Positions 42,379-51,165 of a stretch of DNA of 64,000 bases are shown here, piece after piece; position 1 is the stretch's first letter, and every line of letters begins with the position of its first letter. Position numbers and translations under genes: made by a program. Source of the stretch: Subdoligranulum variabile (GTDB lineage Bacteria; Bacillota; Clostridia; Oscillospirales; Ruminococcaceae); the NCBI GenBank assembly GCA_004554775.1, contig SFKI01000003.1, positions 186,001 through 250,000 on the forward strand, given 5' to 3'. Under the pieces are notes generated by a model. It made no database searches, had not been told where the DNA came from, and saw only the letters and a program-made list of their open reading frames with translations.

Positions 42379-43586
42379 TGGCGCAGCGTGACGCACGGCC
42401 GCCGTTTGCAGCCATCGGCGGCACCGTACCGCCGGAATTTGCTGCTCTGCCCACGCCCTGCTACCTGCTGGACGAAGCTGCCCTGACCCGCAATGCGAAA
42501 ATTCTTGGCGGGCTGGCCCGGCGCACCGGGTGCAAAGTGCTGCTGGCGCAAAAGGCGTTCAGCAACTATGATCTGTACCCGCTGCTGGCACCATACCTCG
42601 CGGGCACCGAGGCCAGCGGCTTGTTTGAGGCACGGCTGGGCGCGGAGGAAATGCCCGGCAGGGAAGTACACGTTTTCTGCGCCGCCTATCGCGCGGACGA
42701 AATGGACGAGCTGCTGCAATACGCCGACCATATCGTGTTCAACTCTCCGGCACAGCTGGCAAAGTTCGGTCCCAAAGCAAAAGCGGCAGGGAAGAGCGTG
42801 GGGCTGCGTATCAACCCGGAATGTTCAACACAGGACGGCCACGCGATTTACGACCCCTGCGCCCCCGGCAGCCGCCTTGGAACTACCCGCGCACAGTGGG
42901 ATGCTGCCGTGACGGCTGATTCGGCGCTGCCGCGGCTGTTGGACGGTCTGCACTTCCATACCCTGTGTGAGCAGGATGCCAACGCACTAGCTGTAACGCT
43001 GGATGCCTTGGCGGAAAAGTTCGGCGATCTACTGGCCAAAATGAAGTGGCTGAACTTCGGCGGTGGACACCACATTACGCGGCCCGGCTACGATATGGCA
43101 ACGCTGGAACGCTGCATCCACCGCGCCCAAACTGACTGGGGCGTGACGGTCTATCTCGAACCCGGCGAAGCCTGCGCGCTGAATGCGGGGTATCTTTTGA
43201 CCCGTGTGCTGGATGTGGTGCAAAACGGCGATACCACAATTGCAATTTTGGATGCCAGCGCCGCTTGCCATATGCCGGATGTCATTGAGATGCCCTACCG
43301 CCCGCCGCTGCTGGACGCTGGCGAACCCGGTGAAAAAGCCTGCACTGTGCGCCTTGCAGGCCCGACCTGTCTGGCCGGGGATGTCATCGGGGATTACAGC
43401 TTTGACGCCGTGCCTGCTGTGGGAGATCTGCTGGTGTTCGGTGATATGGCGATCTACACCACCTGCAAGAACAACACCTTCAACGGCATGCCCCTGCCAA
43501 GCATTTACGCCCGCGAGCCGAACGGTATAATGCGGGAAATTGTGACGTTTGGGTATAGTGACTTCAAGCACCGGGTAGGTAAATGA
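42378..43586 (+). CDS. nspC: Carboxy(nor)spermidine decarboxylase
   Basis: A 402-residue alanine-racemase-fold PLP decarboxylase. PTPCYLLDEAALTRN begins the barrel, the PLP lysine is in KVLLAQKAFSNYDL near residue 57, LHFHTLCEQ near residue 195 and LEPGEACALNAGYL near residue 258 bind cofactor and substrate, and YTTCKNNTFNGMPLPS carries the C-terminal active-site part. It removes CO2 from carboxyspermidine to give spermidine. It is the last operon gene; a terminator follows at 43640. Confidence 0.88.
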   Translation: MAQRDARPPFAAIGGTVPPEFAALPTPCYLLDEAALTRNAKILGGLARRTGCKVLLAQKAFSNYDLYPLLAPYLAGTEASGLFEARLGAEEMPGREVHVFCAAYRADEMDELLQYADHIVFNSPAQLAKFGPKAKAAGKSVGLRINPECSTQDGHAIYDPCAPGSRLGTTRAQWDAAVTADSALPRLLDGLHFHTLCEQDANALAVTLDALAEKFGDLLAKMKWLNFGGGHHITRPGYDMATLERCIHRAQTDWGVTVYLEPGEACALNAGYLLTRVLDVVQNGDTTIAILDASAACHMPDVIEMPYRPPLLDAGEPGEKACTVRLAGPTCLAGDVIGDYSFDAVPAVGDLLVFGDMAIYTTCKNNTFNGMPLPSIYAREPNGIMREIVTFGYSDFKHRVGK

Positions 43587-43639
43587 TTGGCTTATTCCCT
43601 ACGGCAGTTTTACGCAGCAGATAAACAGATATCCACAAA

Positions 43640-43687
43640 AGATAGTCTCCGGCATCTTATGCTTGAATGCCGGAGACTATCTTTTTA
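43640..43687 (+). terminator. Terminator of the polyamine operon
   Basis: AGATAGTCTCCGGCAT and ATGCCGGAGACTATCT form a 16-bp perfect stem with an 11-nt loop, followed by five T. Confidence 0.9.
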
Positions 43688-43772
43688 TTTGTCTATCTTC
43701 CCGGAAGGCGAAGCCAAACAGACCGCCTGATCTGTTGCGGTTCACCTTTTTATAAATCTTATCTTCAACATG

Positions 43773-43818
43773 ACTTCCCCGAAAGAACCTTGAAAAAGAT
43801 TCTTCGGGGAAGTTTTTT
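43773..43818 (+). terminator. Second hairpin terminator
   Basis: ACTTCCCCGAA and TTCGGGGAAGT enclose a partly paired loop and are followed by six T. No gene lies between it and the polyamine terminator, so it may belong to a decayed or very short transcript. Confidence 0.65.
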
Positions 43819-43890
43819 CAAAAAGCAGCTTGCAGCCCTCAACTAAATGTGGTGTGTATTGCACTGCCCGCAATGGCGGCTCAAAGCATC

Positions 43891-44080
43891 ATTCATCTTT
43901 CCACAAATTCGATATAGTGCTGCGCGATTACTTAGTAACACACACTTTTCAGTATTAAGAATCAACGTTTGTACGACTATATTTGTCTGCATTAAGATAT
44001 AGATAACTTTAATAGTCTTTTTTACCCCATACTCAAAAGTCCGTTTTGGTGTGATTCCAAAACGGACTTTTGAGTATGAG
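43891..44080. repeat. Dispersed repeat B, copy 1, with long hairpin
   Basis: About 190 nt matching 61051-61310 over both ends; copy 2 carries an extra block of about 65 nt in the middle. It ends in a 22-bp perfect stem (CATACTCAAAAGTCCG...) with the 7-nt loop TGTGATT. No reading frame explains it. Confidence 0.85.
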
Positions 44081-44199
44081 AAAAATCAAATTGACCCGTG
44101 CGAACAAAAGTATCCTGCTGAAAGCACTTGCACCTTATTATTACCGTGAAAGGGCGCTTAGGCATAGCACACAGGAATCGGGGATCCGCAAAAAACAAG

Positions 44200-44228
44200 A
44201 AGAGCAGCACCCATAATATGCTGCTCTT
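44200..44228 (-). terminator. Terminator behind tRNA fragment A1
   Basis: AAGAGCAGCA and TGCTGCTCTT pair around a 9-nt loop, followed on the minus strand by CTTGTTTTTT. It stands where a tRNA gene's own terminator would be. Confidence 0.75.
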
Positions 44229-44426
44229 GGTGCGCCCGAAGGGATTCGAACCCCCGGCACCTGGCGTCGGAGAACTACGACAGGGTGGTGTAGACCAACG
44301 ATGAAACGTGAATTTTTTTGGTTCTGCACATTTACCGCCAAGACAAGAAAAAGCCCGTTGGTGGTTATCACAACAGGCTTTTTCGACATTTTGCAGCACC
44401 ACTGCACAGTAGTGGTCAAATGGTAG
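44228..44426 (-). repeat. Repeat A, copy 1: element end fused to a tRNA 3' half
   Basis: On the minus strand the first 150 nt match repeat A2 at 60.6 kb (including GAAAAAGCCTGTTGTG and GTAGTTCTCCGA). They run into a tRNA 3' half from the anticodon loop (CTCCGAC) through the T arm GGGGGTTCGAATCCC to the acceptor GGGCGC-ACC. No matching 5' half is present, so this is an attachment-type scar and not a working tRNA gene. Confidence 0.75.
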
Positions 44427-44448
44427 TCTACTGCGAATAGGCAGAAAT

Positions 44449-44592
44449 TCAGGTAGCCAAGGTGCGGGCATCTACTTTGCCGTCCATCAGGCGGCGGCAG
44501 TCGGCACAGGTCTGTTCGGTGACTTCATCCCCCTCAATGCGCGAAGAAGCCAAAGCATTTTTCAATGCCTGTTCACGAGTAATCGGTGCCAT
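44449..44592 (-). CDS. VbhA-family antitoxin-like small protein
   Basis: A 47-residue frame starting MAPITREQALKNALASSRIEG and continuing VTEQTCADCRRLMDGKV. The first helix with S-x-R-I-E-G is the fold by which VbhA antitoxins block the ATP site of Fic toxins. No Fic gene (HPFxxGNGR motif) is near, so it is an orphan antitoxin or a relic. It lies directly beside tRNA scar A1, consistent with having come in with a mobile element. Confidence 0.6.
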   Translation of the reverse strand: MAPITREQALKNALASSRIEGDEVTEQTCADCRRLMDGKVDARTLAT

Positions 44593-44710
44593 ATAGAAAA
44601 CCGCCCTCCATTTTTTCATCTGTTATGCATGATAAGGCAATCCAATGCAATTTTTCCTGCAAAGCTGCAAGTTCCGGCATAGGAATGGCTCGCCCTATCG
44701 TAAAAGGCAT
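44573..44710 (-). CDS. Possible 45-residue remnant upstream of the antitoxin
   Basis: A frame MPFTIGRAIPMPELAALQEK... ends 20 nt inside the antitoxin gene, the overlap usual for paired genes. It has a plausible amphipathic middle but no known motif and no clear ribosome site. It may be the tail of a lost upstream gene. Confidence 0.3.
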   Translation of the reverse strand: MPFTIGRAIPMPELAALQEKLHWIALSCITDEKMEGGFLYGTDYS

Positions 44711-44793
44711 AAACGTAAACCTGCCCGACAATCATTTCATAACCAGCTGCATGGATGGTGCAGCCGAACGGGGATGTATGTCTGCCTCAAGAC

Positions 44794-46617
44794 TTATACA
44801 TTCTTCACGAGCAGTGCCTGATACGGTTCCAGTTCTACGTCCGCCAGCCAGACGGGCTGACCGTCTGCGGAACGGTAGCTGCCGCCCAAAGCGTCAAGAC
44901 CGGCCCCTGCCGGGTACTCGGTAAAGTTGAACAGCCCCACCAGCGTTTCCTCGCCGTGCTTGCGTACCAGTGCCAGGATGCCGGGGTTGTGGGTGTCCCA
45001 TGTGGTTACCCACGCATCCGGGGCAAAGCACTCGTCTGCTCGCATTTTGCGCAGTTCTTCCATGCCCTGCCACAGCTTGTTCGGCAGCGTACCCTTTTGG
45101 GTGCGCTGTTTTGCGTTTTCCCAGTTAAACGCACTGCGGTGCAGGTTGCGGCTGTCGTCTGCCCGATTGGGGTCGGACTTATAATCCCAGCCGTTGAGCT
45201 GGGCAATCTCGTCGCCGGAGTTCAGCATCGGAAATCCCTGCAAAAATGCCATGACGCTATGCAGCAGCAGGTCGCGGCGGACTGCGTAGTCCAGCGCGAT
45301 TGCATCGCCCGATTCCAGCGCCTGCTCCACTCCGCACAGGCTGGCAGTGGTGCCGCAGCTGCGGGCATCGCCGGTAGCGGGGTCGTAGTTGTACAGCTCG
45401 CCCTTTGCCCAGCTTCCGGGGAAATCACCCGCATAAAAATGGTAGAGATACTCCTTGTGCTTTTGGGGGTCAATATCAAAACGGTTCTCAGCCGCTTCAT
45501 CCAGACCCCAGCCGATATCATCGTGGCAGCGCAGATAGTTTACAAACCAGCAGTTGCCCGGCAGGGCGTGCAGGGCGTCCAGCTGTGCCTTCAGCAGGCG
45601 GGTGTCACGGCTTGCCAAGGCCCCCCACAGGTTGACCATGGTGGACACATTGTAAAGCATATGACATTCCGGCTTTTCGGGTGTGCCAAAGTACGCCGCC
45701 AGCTCCTTGGGCGCCATGACCACTTCGCCCTTGAGGATGACCGCGGGGCAGACACATTCCAGCACCATGCGCAGCATCCGCACAATGGTATGTACCTGCG
45801 GTAAATTGCGGCAGGTCGTGCCAAGCTGTTTCCAAATGTAAGGCACAGCGTCAATGCGGAACACTTCCACACCCAGATTTGCCAGATGCAGAATACTTTT
45901 GGTCATGTCCACGAACACCGCCGGGTTTGCGTAGTTCAGATCCCACTGGTAGTCGTGGAAGGTGGTCAGCACCCACTTGTGCATCTCCTCGCACCAGGTA
46001 AAGTTGCCGGGCGCAGTGTTGGGAAATACCTGCGGCACGGTCTGCTCGTATCGGTCCGGGATGGTGCGGTCATCAAACAGGTGGTAGTAGGCTTGAAACC
46101 ACGGGTCGCCCGCCTTGGCCGCCATTGCCCAGCGGTGGGTGCTGGCGGTGTGGTTCATAACAAAATCCAGACACAGGCTGATGCCGGCCTTGCGCAGTTC
46201 GCGGGTCAGATTTTCGAGGTCTTTATTCGTGCCGAGAGCCGGGTCCACGGTATCGAAATCCTCCACCGCATAGCCGCCATCGTTGTGCGGGTGGGGCATC
46301 TGCAGTAAAGGCATCAGGTGCAGATAGGTCAGCTTTTGCTCCTTGAAATAGGGCAGCTTCTTTGCCAGTTCTTTTAAGTTCCCGGCAAATAGGTCGGTGT
46401 ACATCGTCATGCCGAACATACTGCCCCGCTTGTACCAGTTCGGGTCGGCGGCACGGGCTTTGTCCAGCGCCTTCAGCTCGGCGCTGCGGGCGTCGTAGGC
46501 GTCTGCCATCTCCCGTTCAAGAACCTCCAACCCTTCCCGGTTGTTGTACAATTCCATGAACAGCCATTCCAGCTCGTCCTTATGGCGGGCAAATCGTGCG
46601 GAAAATTCCTGCGCCAT
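44794..46617 (-). CDS. Amylosucrase (GH13 subfamily 4)
   Basis: A 607-residue cytoplasmic enzyme with the amylosucrase layout: an all-helical N-terminal domain (residues 1-85), then a GH13 barrel with LDFVMNHTAS near residue 145, the nucleophile aspartate in VEVFRIDAVPYIWK near residue 255, the acid/base in LKGEVVM near residue 300 and NYLRCHDDIGWG near residue 365. It makes an alpha-1,4-glucan from sucrose and releases fructose. It is the last gene of the LacI-DUF624-kinase transcript in a sucrose locus. Confidence 0.9.
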   Translation of the reverse strand: MAQEFSARFARHKDELEWLFMELYNNREGLEVLEREMADAYDARSAELKALDKARAADPNWYKRGSMFGMTMYTDLFAGNLKELAKKLPYFKEQKLTYLHLMPLLQMPHPHNDGGYAVEDFDTVDPALGTNKDLENLTRELRKAGISLCLDFVMNHTASTHRWAMAAKAGDPWFQAYYHLFDDRTIPDRYEQTVPQVFPNTAPGNFTWCEEMHKWVLTTFHDYQWDLNYANPAVFVDMTKSILHLANLGVEVFRIDAVPYIWKQLGTTCRNLPQVHTIVRMLRMVLECVCPAVILKGEVVMAPKELAAYFGTPEKPECHMLYNVSTMVNLWGALASRDTRLLKAQLDALHALPGNCWFVNYLRCHDDIGWGLDEAAENRFDIDPQKHKEYLYHFYAGDFPGSWAKGELYNYDPATGDARSCGTTASLCGVEQALESGDAIALDYAVRRDLLLHSVMAFLQGFPMLNSGDEIAQLNGWDYKSDPNRADDSRNLHRSAFNWENAKQRTQKGTLPNKLWQGMEELRKMRADECFAPDAWVTTWDTHNPGILALVRKHGEETLVGLFNFTEYPAGAGLDALGGSYRSADGQPVWLADVELEPYQALLVKNV

Positions 46618-46620
46618 GGG

Positions 46621-47477
46621 TCAGCCCTCCACTTCTGTCAGGGTGGGCATGGCGGGGATGGCACCGCGGCGGCTGGTGGTGATGCTGGCCGCCTTGTTGG
46701 CAAAAGCCAGAATGCTTTCCAGTTTGTCCGCCGTCAGGGAGTTCAAATCCTCCTTGCACAGCTTGGACAGCGCTGCCCCAAAGAAGGTGTCGCCTGCACC
46801 GTTGGTGTCGCCCACCTTGCAGGGAACACCAGCTACATGACCGGTTTTCTCTCCAAAGCGGTAGAACACACCGTTTGCACCCAAGGTGACAAAAATCAGC
46901 CGAATGCCGTTTTGTGCCAGCTGCGCCGTGCCGTTTTCGCAGTCTGTGCGATCGCTTCTTCCTCGCTGTGCCAAAGGTTGGCGCGGTAGTTGGGGTCGTA
47001 GGTGATGATTGCCCCCAGCTTTTTGGCACGGGCGGCGGCGTCCAACGTGGCGGTGCGGGCGGGGTCGGCGGTCAGACTGACCGAGCCGAAATGCACGATT
47101 TTGGTTGCTTTCAGGGCTTCCTCCGGGATATCCTCTTTACTCAGCATCACATCAGCGTTGGCACTGCGGTAAAAGCTGAAATCGCGTTCGCCAGCAGCAT
47201 CCACCGAAACAACGGCCATGGTGGTGGGGTGGTCGGCATCGGTGACCATATAGCGGGTGTCTACCTTGTTTTCCTGCAAAACCTCGGTCAGATAGCGGCC
47301 AAAGGCATCGCTGCCCACCTTGCCGATAAAGGTAGTCTGCGCGCCCAGCCGGGCGGCTGCAACCGCCAGATTGGCGGGGGCGCCGCCGGGGTTTGCCGCG
47401 AACTGCGGAATGCCGCGTTCATCCCTGCCGGTCTGGGTCAGGTCGATCAAAACTTCGCCAATCGTTACAATATCCAT
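46621..47477 (-). pseudogene. Fructokinase (PfkB family) with an internal deletion
   Basis: The N-terminal frame (MDIVTIGEVLIDLTQTG, then NPGGAPANLAVAAARLGA) runs to EEEAIAQ at residue 181 and then goes out of frame. The C-terminal frame resumes at TDCENGTAQLAQNGIR and carries the catalytic GDTNGAGDTFFGA. A normal PfkB fructokinase has about 30 more residues between these points, so roughly 100 nt appear deleted, not a multiple of three. The gene should have phosphorylated fructose released by amylosucrase or GH32. A misassembly is possible. Confidence 0.8.
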
Positions 47478-47525
47478 GTGTATCTCTCCTTGCTGAATGT
47501 ATCGAACAAAAAAGAAGCAGCTTTA

Positions 47526-48140
47526 CTACTTCAAAAGATAGCGAATATAGGCAGCTGCGCGCTCCGGGTGCGGTGCATTTGCAATGACACCGAGGTAAAC
47601 GGATTCCTCGAAGCCGGCTTGTGCTATGAGGGGCGTGTCGGAAATATCCAGCGTTACGCCATCGGCAGACAATTCATCCAAGCTGCTGAAATCTGCATCC
47701 AGTGTACGCAGGTCAAGAAAATACTCTTCGTCTTGCAGCTGATCTCGCGCAGCGGTGTCCATTAGAATAACATCTAATTGCTGTGCGCTGACAGCAGCCA
47801 GCAGCTTCAGCTCCGAGGCATAGATATATTGTTCATCGACATTGGCAGTTTCATTTATAATCAGCCCGGTCAGCAGATTGACCTGCTGCTTTTTTGTCAG
47901 GTGCGCATATTGGGCAAAGCCGTCAGTAAGCTGCCCGGTCAAATCAGAACCGGCTGAAATGTTCACAAGGCTAACGTACAGTACAGCTTCTTTTTTGGTG
48001 AAATGCCGATAAGCGGCATATCCGAAAATGTACAAAACGATTAAAATTCCTATGATGGGGAGTTTGTAGTATGCCCAAATGTGCTCCCATCTTTTTCGCC
48101 CATGCAGAGAGCGCAGGGTGGCAAGATCAGCGCTCTTCAT
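47526..48140 (-). CDS. Membrane-anchored protein of the sucrose locus
   Basis: I chose ATG 48140 (MKSADLATLRSLHGRKRWEH), which overlaps the DUF624 stop. The 204-residue protein has one N-terminal membrane helix (LPIIGILIVLYIFGYAAY) and an extracytoplasmic domain rich in leucine, ending ERAAAYIRYLLK. That ending resembles the C-terminal strand-helix of solute-binding proteins. Similar proteins accompany DUF624 genes in clostridial sugar loci, but no function is known to me. Confidence 0.65.
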   Translation of the reverse strand: MKSADLATLRSLHGRKRWEHIWAYYKLPIIGILIVLYIFGYAAYRHFTKKEAVLYVSLVNISAGSDLTGQLTDGFAQYAHLTKKQQVNLLTGLIINETANVDEQYIYASELKLLAAVSAQQLDVILMDTAARDQLQDEEYFLDLRTLDADFSSLDELSADGVTLDISDTPLIAQAGFEESVYLGVIANAPHPERAAAYIRYLLK

Positions 48141-48771
48141 CGTGCGATTCCTCATCTGCCGCATCGGGGTCTCCGCCGATGAGATGGATGATTTTTACCA
48201 GAAGGAAAGAACATAGCATGGCACACAAGCCCATTCCCAAAAGAAAGGCGGGCGCGAATACGCAAACTGTGATCCACCCCATGACAGCGTAAATGGCCGC
48301 CATCAGCAGGGTGCAGAACAAATAGCGAACTCCGACGGCAAAGGAGGTCCTTAAAATGCCAAGCGTTGTGTTTTCAAAACGTGCCAGCAAGGGAAATGCG
48401 TAGAGTAGTACAATGGCGTACAGCACGGCAGCGCCGATCACCAGTGCTGTCAAAATTGTCCAGAATGCGCTGGTGTTCCAAAGGCGGCTCAACACGAAGC
48501 CATCGACGCCCAAAAAGCAGCCAAGCGCCAGCAGGATAAGCCACAGCTTTGTGGCGGGCTTGAAATTGCTGCGAAACGCACGGAAGAACATACGGGTAAG
48601 ACCCTCATCACGATCCTCTGCCATTTTCAATGTGCAGTAAAACAGCGCCGTAGTGGAGGCGCCAATCGTAAAAATCGGCAGACTGCCGATAAGCCACAAA
48701 ATGTTCAGATAGGCGCTGTATGTCAGCTTTGTCAGCACAGAAAACCACGGCTTGTCCCACAGGTCACGCAT
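48127..48771 (-). CDS. DUF624 (YesL-like) membrane protein
   Basis: A 214-residue protein; the start at 48771 (MRDLWDKPWF) follows GAGAGG ten bases after the LacI stop. WDKPWFSVLTKLTYSAYLNILWLIGSLPIFTIGAS (quoted cores WLIGSLPIFTIGAS and FFRAFRSNF) and five membrane helices match DUF624, a family often encoded with carbohydrate ABC importers. Its role is unknown. It is coupled to the next gene by a 14-nt overlap. Confidence 0.82.
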   Translation of the reverse strand: MRDLWDKPWFSVLTKLTYSAYLNILWLIGSLPIFTIGASTTALFYCTLKMAEDRDEGLTRMFFRAFRSNFKPATKLWLILLALGCFLGVDGFVLSRLWNTSAFWTILTALVIGAAVLYAIVLLYAFPLLARFENTTLGILRTSFAVGVRYLFCTLLMAAIYAVMGWITVCVFAPAFLLGMGLCAMLCSFLLVKIIHLIGGDPDAADEESHDEER

Positions 48772-48781
48772 ACTGTACCTC

Positions 48782-49834
48782 TCAATCTCCTGTGGATTCA
48801 CGCAGGATCAGATTCGTTTCCGTATAAACAGTCCGATAATTCAGCGAGGGCTCCTCAATACGGGTCATAAGCAGATTGGCGGCGGCATACCCCATGATTT
48901 GCCCGTGAATATGAATGGATGTCAGCCGAGGTGAAAAATACGATGCCTCTTGGCTGTCATCAAATCCGCAAATCCAGATGTCATCCGGAACGGAATAGCC
49001 AAGCCGATGCAAGGCGTTGATAAGATCCATTGCTATAAAATCATTGGCGCAGATAAAAGCGTCCGGCATGGTCGGGCAGCCGTGCAGCGACTGATACAGA
49101 TACTCCGAATAGTTTGGCTGTGTTTTCTGCGTTGCGCAGGTCGGCCAGTCGGTTGCCATACCAAAATGCTCGGCTGCATCCTTGTAAGCCCGGTAACGTT
49201 CATGAAAAGACTGGCAGTGCTCTTTATCCCCGGCAAAGGCGATACGTTTTCGTCCGCGCTGTGCCATCTGCGCCATCATGTTCTGAATTTCGATACGGTT
49301 TTCCATATACAGCCGATCAGCCTGCAGCGGAGGGCGCATTTCCATCACGGGTGTGTCCACAAAAAGAAGCGGAATGCCCAGCGTACAAAGCATCTGGGCG
49401 TAATCATAGTCAAATACTTCAAAGCAGATGATGCCTGCCGTGTGCTCTGTGTTTAAGGAAGACGGCAGCTCCTTTGCGGCCAGCTCAGCGGGCGAAATGC
49501 GGTGGATCGTCATGCAGGCGTGAAGATGCTGAAGCTCTGATTGAAAGCGATCCAACATCATTGCGGAAAAGTGGGAGTTATTCAAAAAATGGGTTGTCAG
49601 CATGGCAATTTCCCGCTTATCGACGGGGAGAATGGAAGCATCCCCGGCGTTGCTGTTCCCATCAAATATCGGAAGGTAGGAAAATTGCTTGTATCCCATT
49701 TCGGCAGCCTTGCGCAGGATCTTCTCCCGTGTGGCATCGGCCAGAACGCCGGTGTTATTGATAGCCTTGGAAACCGTATTGCGGGAGAGCTGAAGCTCGT
49801 TGGCAATATCCTGAATGGTGACTTTGGTAGACAT
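48782..49834 (-). CDS. LacI-family regulator of the sucrose/fructan locus
   Basis: A 350-residue regulator; ATG 49834 starts at STKVTIQDIANELQLSRNTVSKAINNTG, the helix-turn-helix (quoted core VTIQDIANELQLSRNTVSK). The effector domain has DAFICANDFIAMDLINALHRL and DIWICGFDDSQ. It is divergent from the importer operon and first in the transcript ending with amylosucrase. A perfect palindrome, GTGCATATGCAC, fills the middle of its own promoter spacer, predicting autorepression. Confidence 0.88.
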   Translation of the reverse strand: MSTKVTIQDIANELQLSRNTVSKAINNTGVLADATREKILRKAAEMGYKQFSYLPIFDGNSNAGDASILPVDKREIAMLTTHFLNNSHFSAMMLDRFQSELQHLHACMTIHRISPAELAAKELPSSLNTEHTAGIICFEVFDYDYAQMLCTLGIPLLFVDTPVMEMRPPLQADRLYMENRIEIQNMMAQMAQRGRKRIAFAGDKEHCQSFHERYRAYKDAAEHFGMATDWPTCATQKTQPNYSEYLYQSLHGCPTMPDAFICANDFIAMDLINALHRLGYSVPDDIWICGFDDSQEASYFSPRLTSIHIHGQIMGYAAANLLMTRIEEPSLNYRTVYTETNLILRESTGD

Positions 49835-49930
49835 GATCTGCCTCGATTCTATACACTCTATAAGTAAGAAATGTACTTTGCTATATTCTGTAGGTATCTC
49901 CGTCCGGGAAATTCCTGTGTTTCTGATACC

Positions 49931-49959
49931 AGTATAGTGCATATGCACAAATTAGTCAA
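49931..49959 (-). promoter_or_regulatory. Promoter of the LacI regulator with embedded palindromic operator
   Basis: On the minus strand TTGACT and TATACT are spaced by 17 nt, and GTGCATATGCAC (49937-49948) lies in the spacer. Related GTGCAAATGT words occur at 49985-49996 and 50145-50154. Confidence 0.7.
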
Positions 49960-50059
49960 ATGTAAAAGTGCAAATCAGCATATTGCACATTTGCACGCCC
50001 TGGTTTTTGTGCAGCCACACAAATGTACCGTAATTCGCTTAAAAACGAGGAAAACGCCA

Positions 50060-50088
50060 TTGACTTTTGCGATTGTTGATGATATAAA
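50060..50088 (+). promoter_or_regulatory. Promoter of the sucrose importer/GH32 operon
   Basis: TTGACT and TATAAA are spaced by 17 nt. A GTGCAAATGTAAA word lies about 50 nt downstream of the expected start (50145-50157), in position to act as an operator. Confidence 0.65.
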
Positions 50089-50204
50089 TAAATCACAGGG
50101 TTTTACAAATGCACCATTCAAGGGGGGTCTGAGCAGAACATGTTGTGCAAATGTAAAACAAAGAAGAAACGGTACAGTGAAATCAAAAAGGAGGAGAATG
50201 ATTC

Positions 50205-51152
50205 ATGAAACCAAAGTCAGTTGCACCCCAAAGCAGGGTCATGGCGGTTGACCGTAAACTGCATAATACATGGGTGTACATTAAGCGTCATTGGCAGCTC
50301 TACCTGCTATTTCTGATGCCGGCTGTATTGCTGACCCTTGTATTCCGCTACATTCCTATGGGCGGTGTACTGATCGCCTTCCAAAAATACAACCCGTTCA
50401 AGGGCATCTGGGGCAGCGAATGGGTCGGGTTCAAGAACTTTACGCGGTTCCTGTCCTCGCCGGATTTCATGCGGTATTTGATCAACACCTTGAAACTGAG
50501 CGTCTATGGCTTGTTGTGGGGCTTCCCCATTCCGATTTTGTTGGCCTTCCTGCTCAACCGCATTAAAAGCAATAAGATCAAGCAGAAGGTACAGCTTGTC
50601 CTGTATATGCCCAACTTTATTTCCGTGATCGTGCTGTGCGGTATCGTGCGCGTTCTGCTGTCTGTCACAGGTCCTGTAAATGGGCTGTTTCATACCGGCA
50701 TCAACTTTATGACATTGCCGGAGGCTTTCCGCCCGATTTACATCATCAGCGGAATCTGGCAGGGCGCAGGTTGGTCCTCCATTATGTACACAGCCGCGCT
50801 TTCCAACGCCAGCCAGGAGCTGAAAGAAGCCGCTATGCTGGACGGCGCGAACCTGATTCAGCAAATACGAACCGTTGAATGGCCCGCCATCAAGGATATG
50901 GTCGTGATTCAGTTCATCCTGCAGGCAGGCAACATTATGAGCATCGGCTTTGAAAAAGCCTACGCCCTGCAAACGGATCTGAACCTGAATTCGGCAGAAA
51001 TCATCGCCACCTATGTATATAAAAAAGGTCTGTTAGACGGTGATTACAGCTTTTCAACAGCAGTCGGTCTGTTCAACACAGTTATCAATGTCATATTGCT
51101 TATCGCTGTAAACAAAATCGTTGCCAAGATGAACGATGGGCAAGGCTTGTAA
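50205..51152 (+). CDS. Carbohydrate ABC transporter permease (LplB/UgpA-like)
   Basis: A 315-residue permease with six helices. YLLFLMPAVLLTLVFRYIPMGG opens the first membrane part (core FRYIPMGGVLIAFQKYNPF), and the EAA loop LKEAAMLDGANLIQQIRTVEWPAI is near residue 205 (core EAAMLDGANLIQQ). It pairs with the next gene as the inner-membrane channel of a CUT1-type importer. The ribosome site AGGAGGAGAATG is strong. Confidence 0.88.
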   Translation: MKPKSVAPQSRVMAVDRKLHNTWVYIKRHWQLYLLFLMPAVLLTLVFRYIPMGGVLIAFQKYNPFKGIWGSEWVGFKNFTRFLSSPDFMRYLINTLKLSVYGLLWGFPIPILLAFLLNRIKSNKIKQKVQLVLYMPNFISVIVLCGIVRVLLSVTGPVNGLFHTGINFMTLPEAFRPIYIISGIWQGAGWSSIMYTAALSNASQELKEAAMLDGANLIQQIRTVEWPAIKDMVVIQFILQAGNIMSIGFEKAYALQTDLNLNSAEIIATYVYKKGLLDGDYSFSTAVGLFNTVINVILLIAVNKIVAKMNDGQGL

Positions 51153-51165
51153 GGAGGTGTCCGCT

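Noticed and set aside
44228..44300. Complete tRNA gene at the A1 and A2 scars
   Set aside because: The T arm and acceptor 3' strand are present, but no upstream sequence pairs with the acceptor or anticodon stem.
44141..44419. 92-codon and 82-codon similar frames over the two A repeats (44.2 and 60.5 kb)
   Set aside because: The similarity comes from the DNA repeat and tRNA fragments (VRI(L/P)... is the T arm translated); substitutions do not look protein-constrained.
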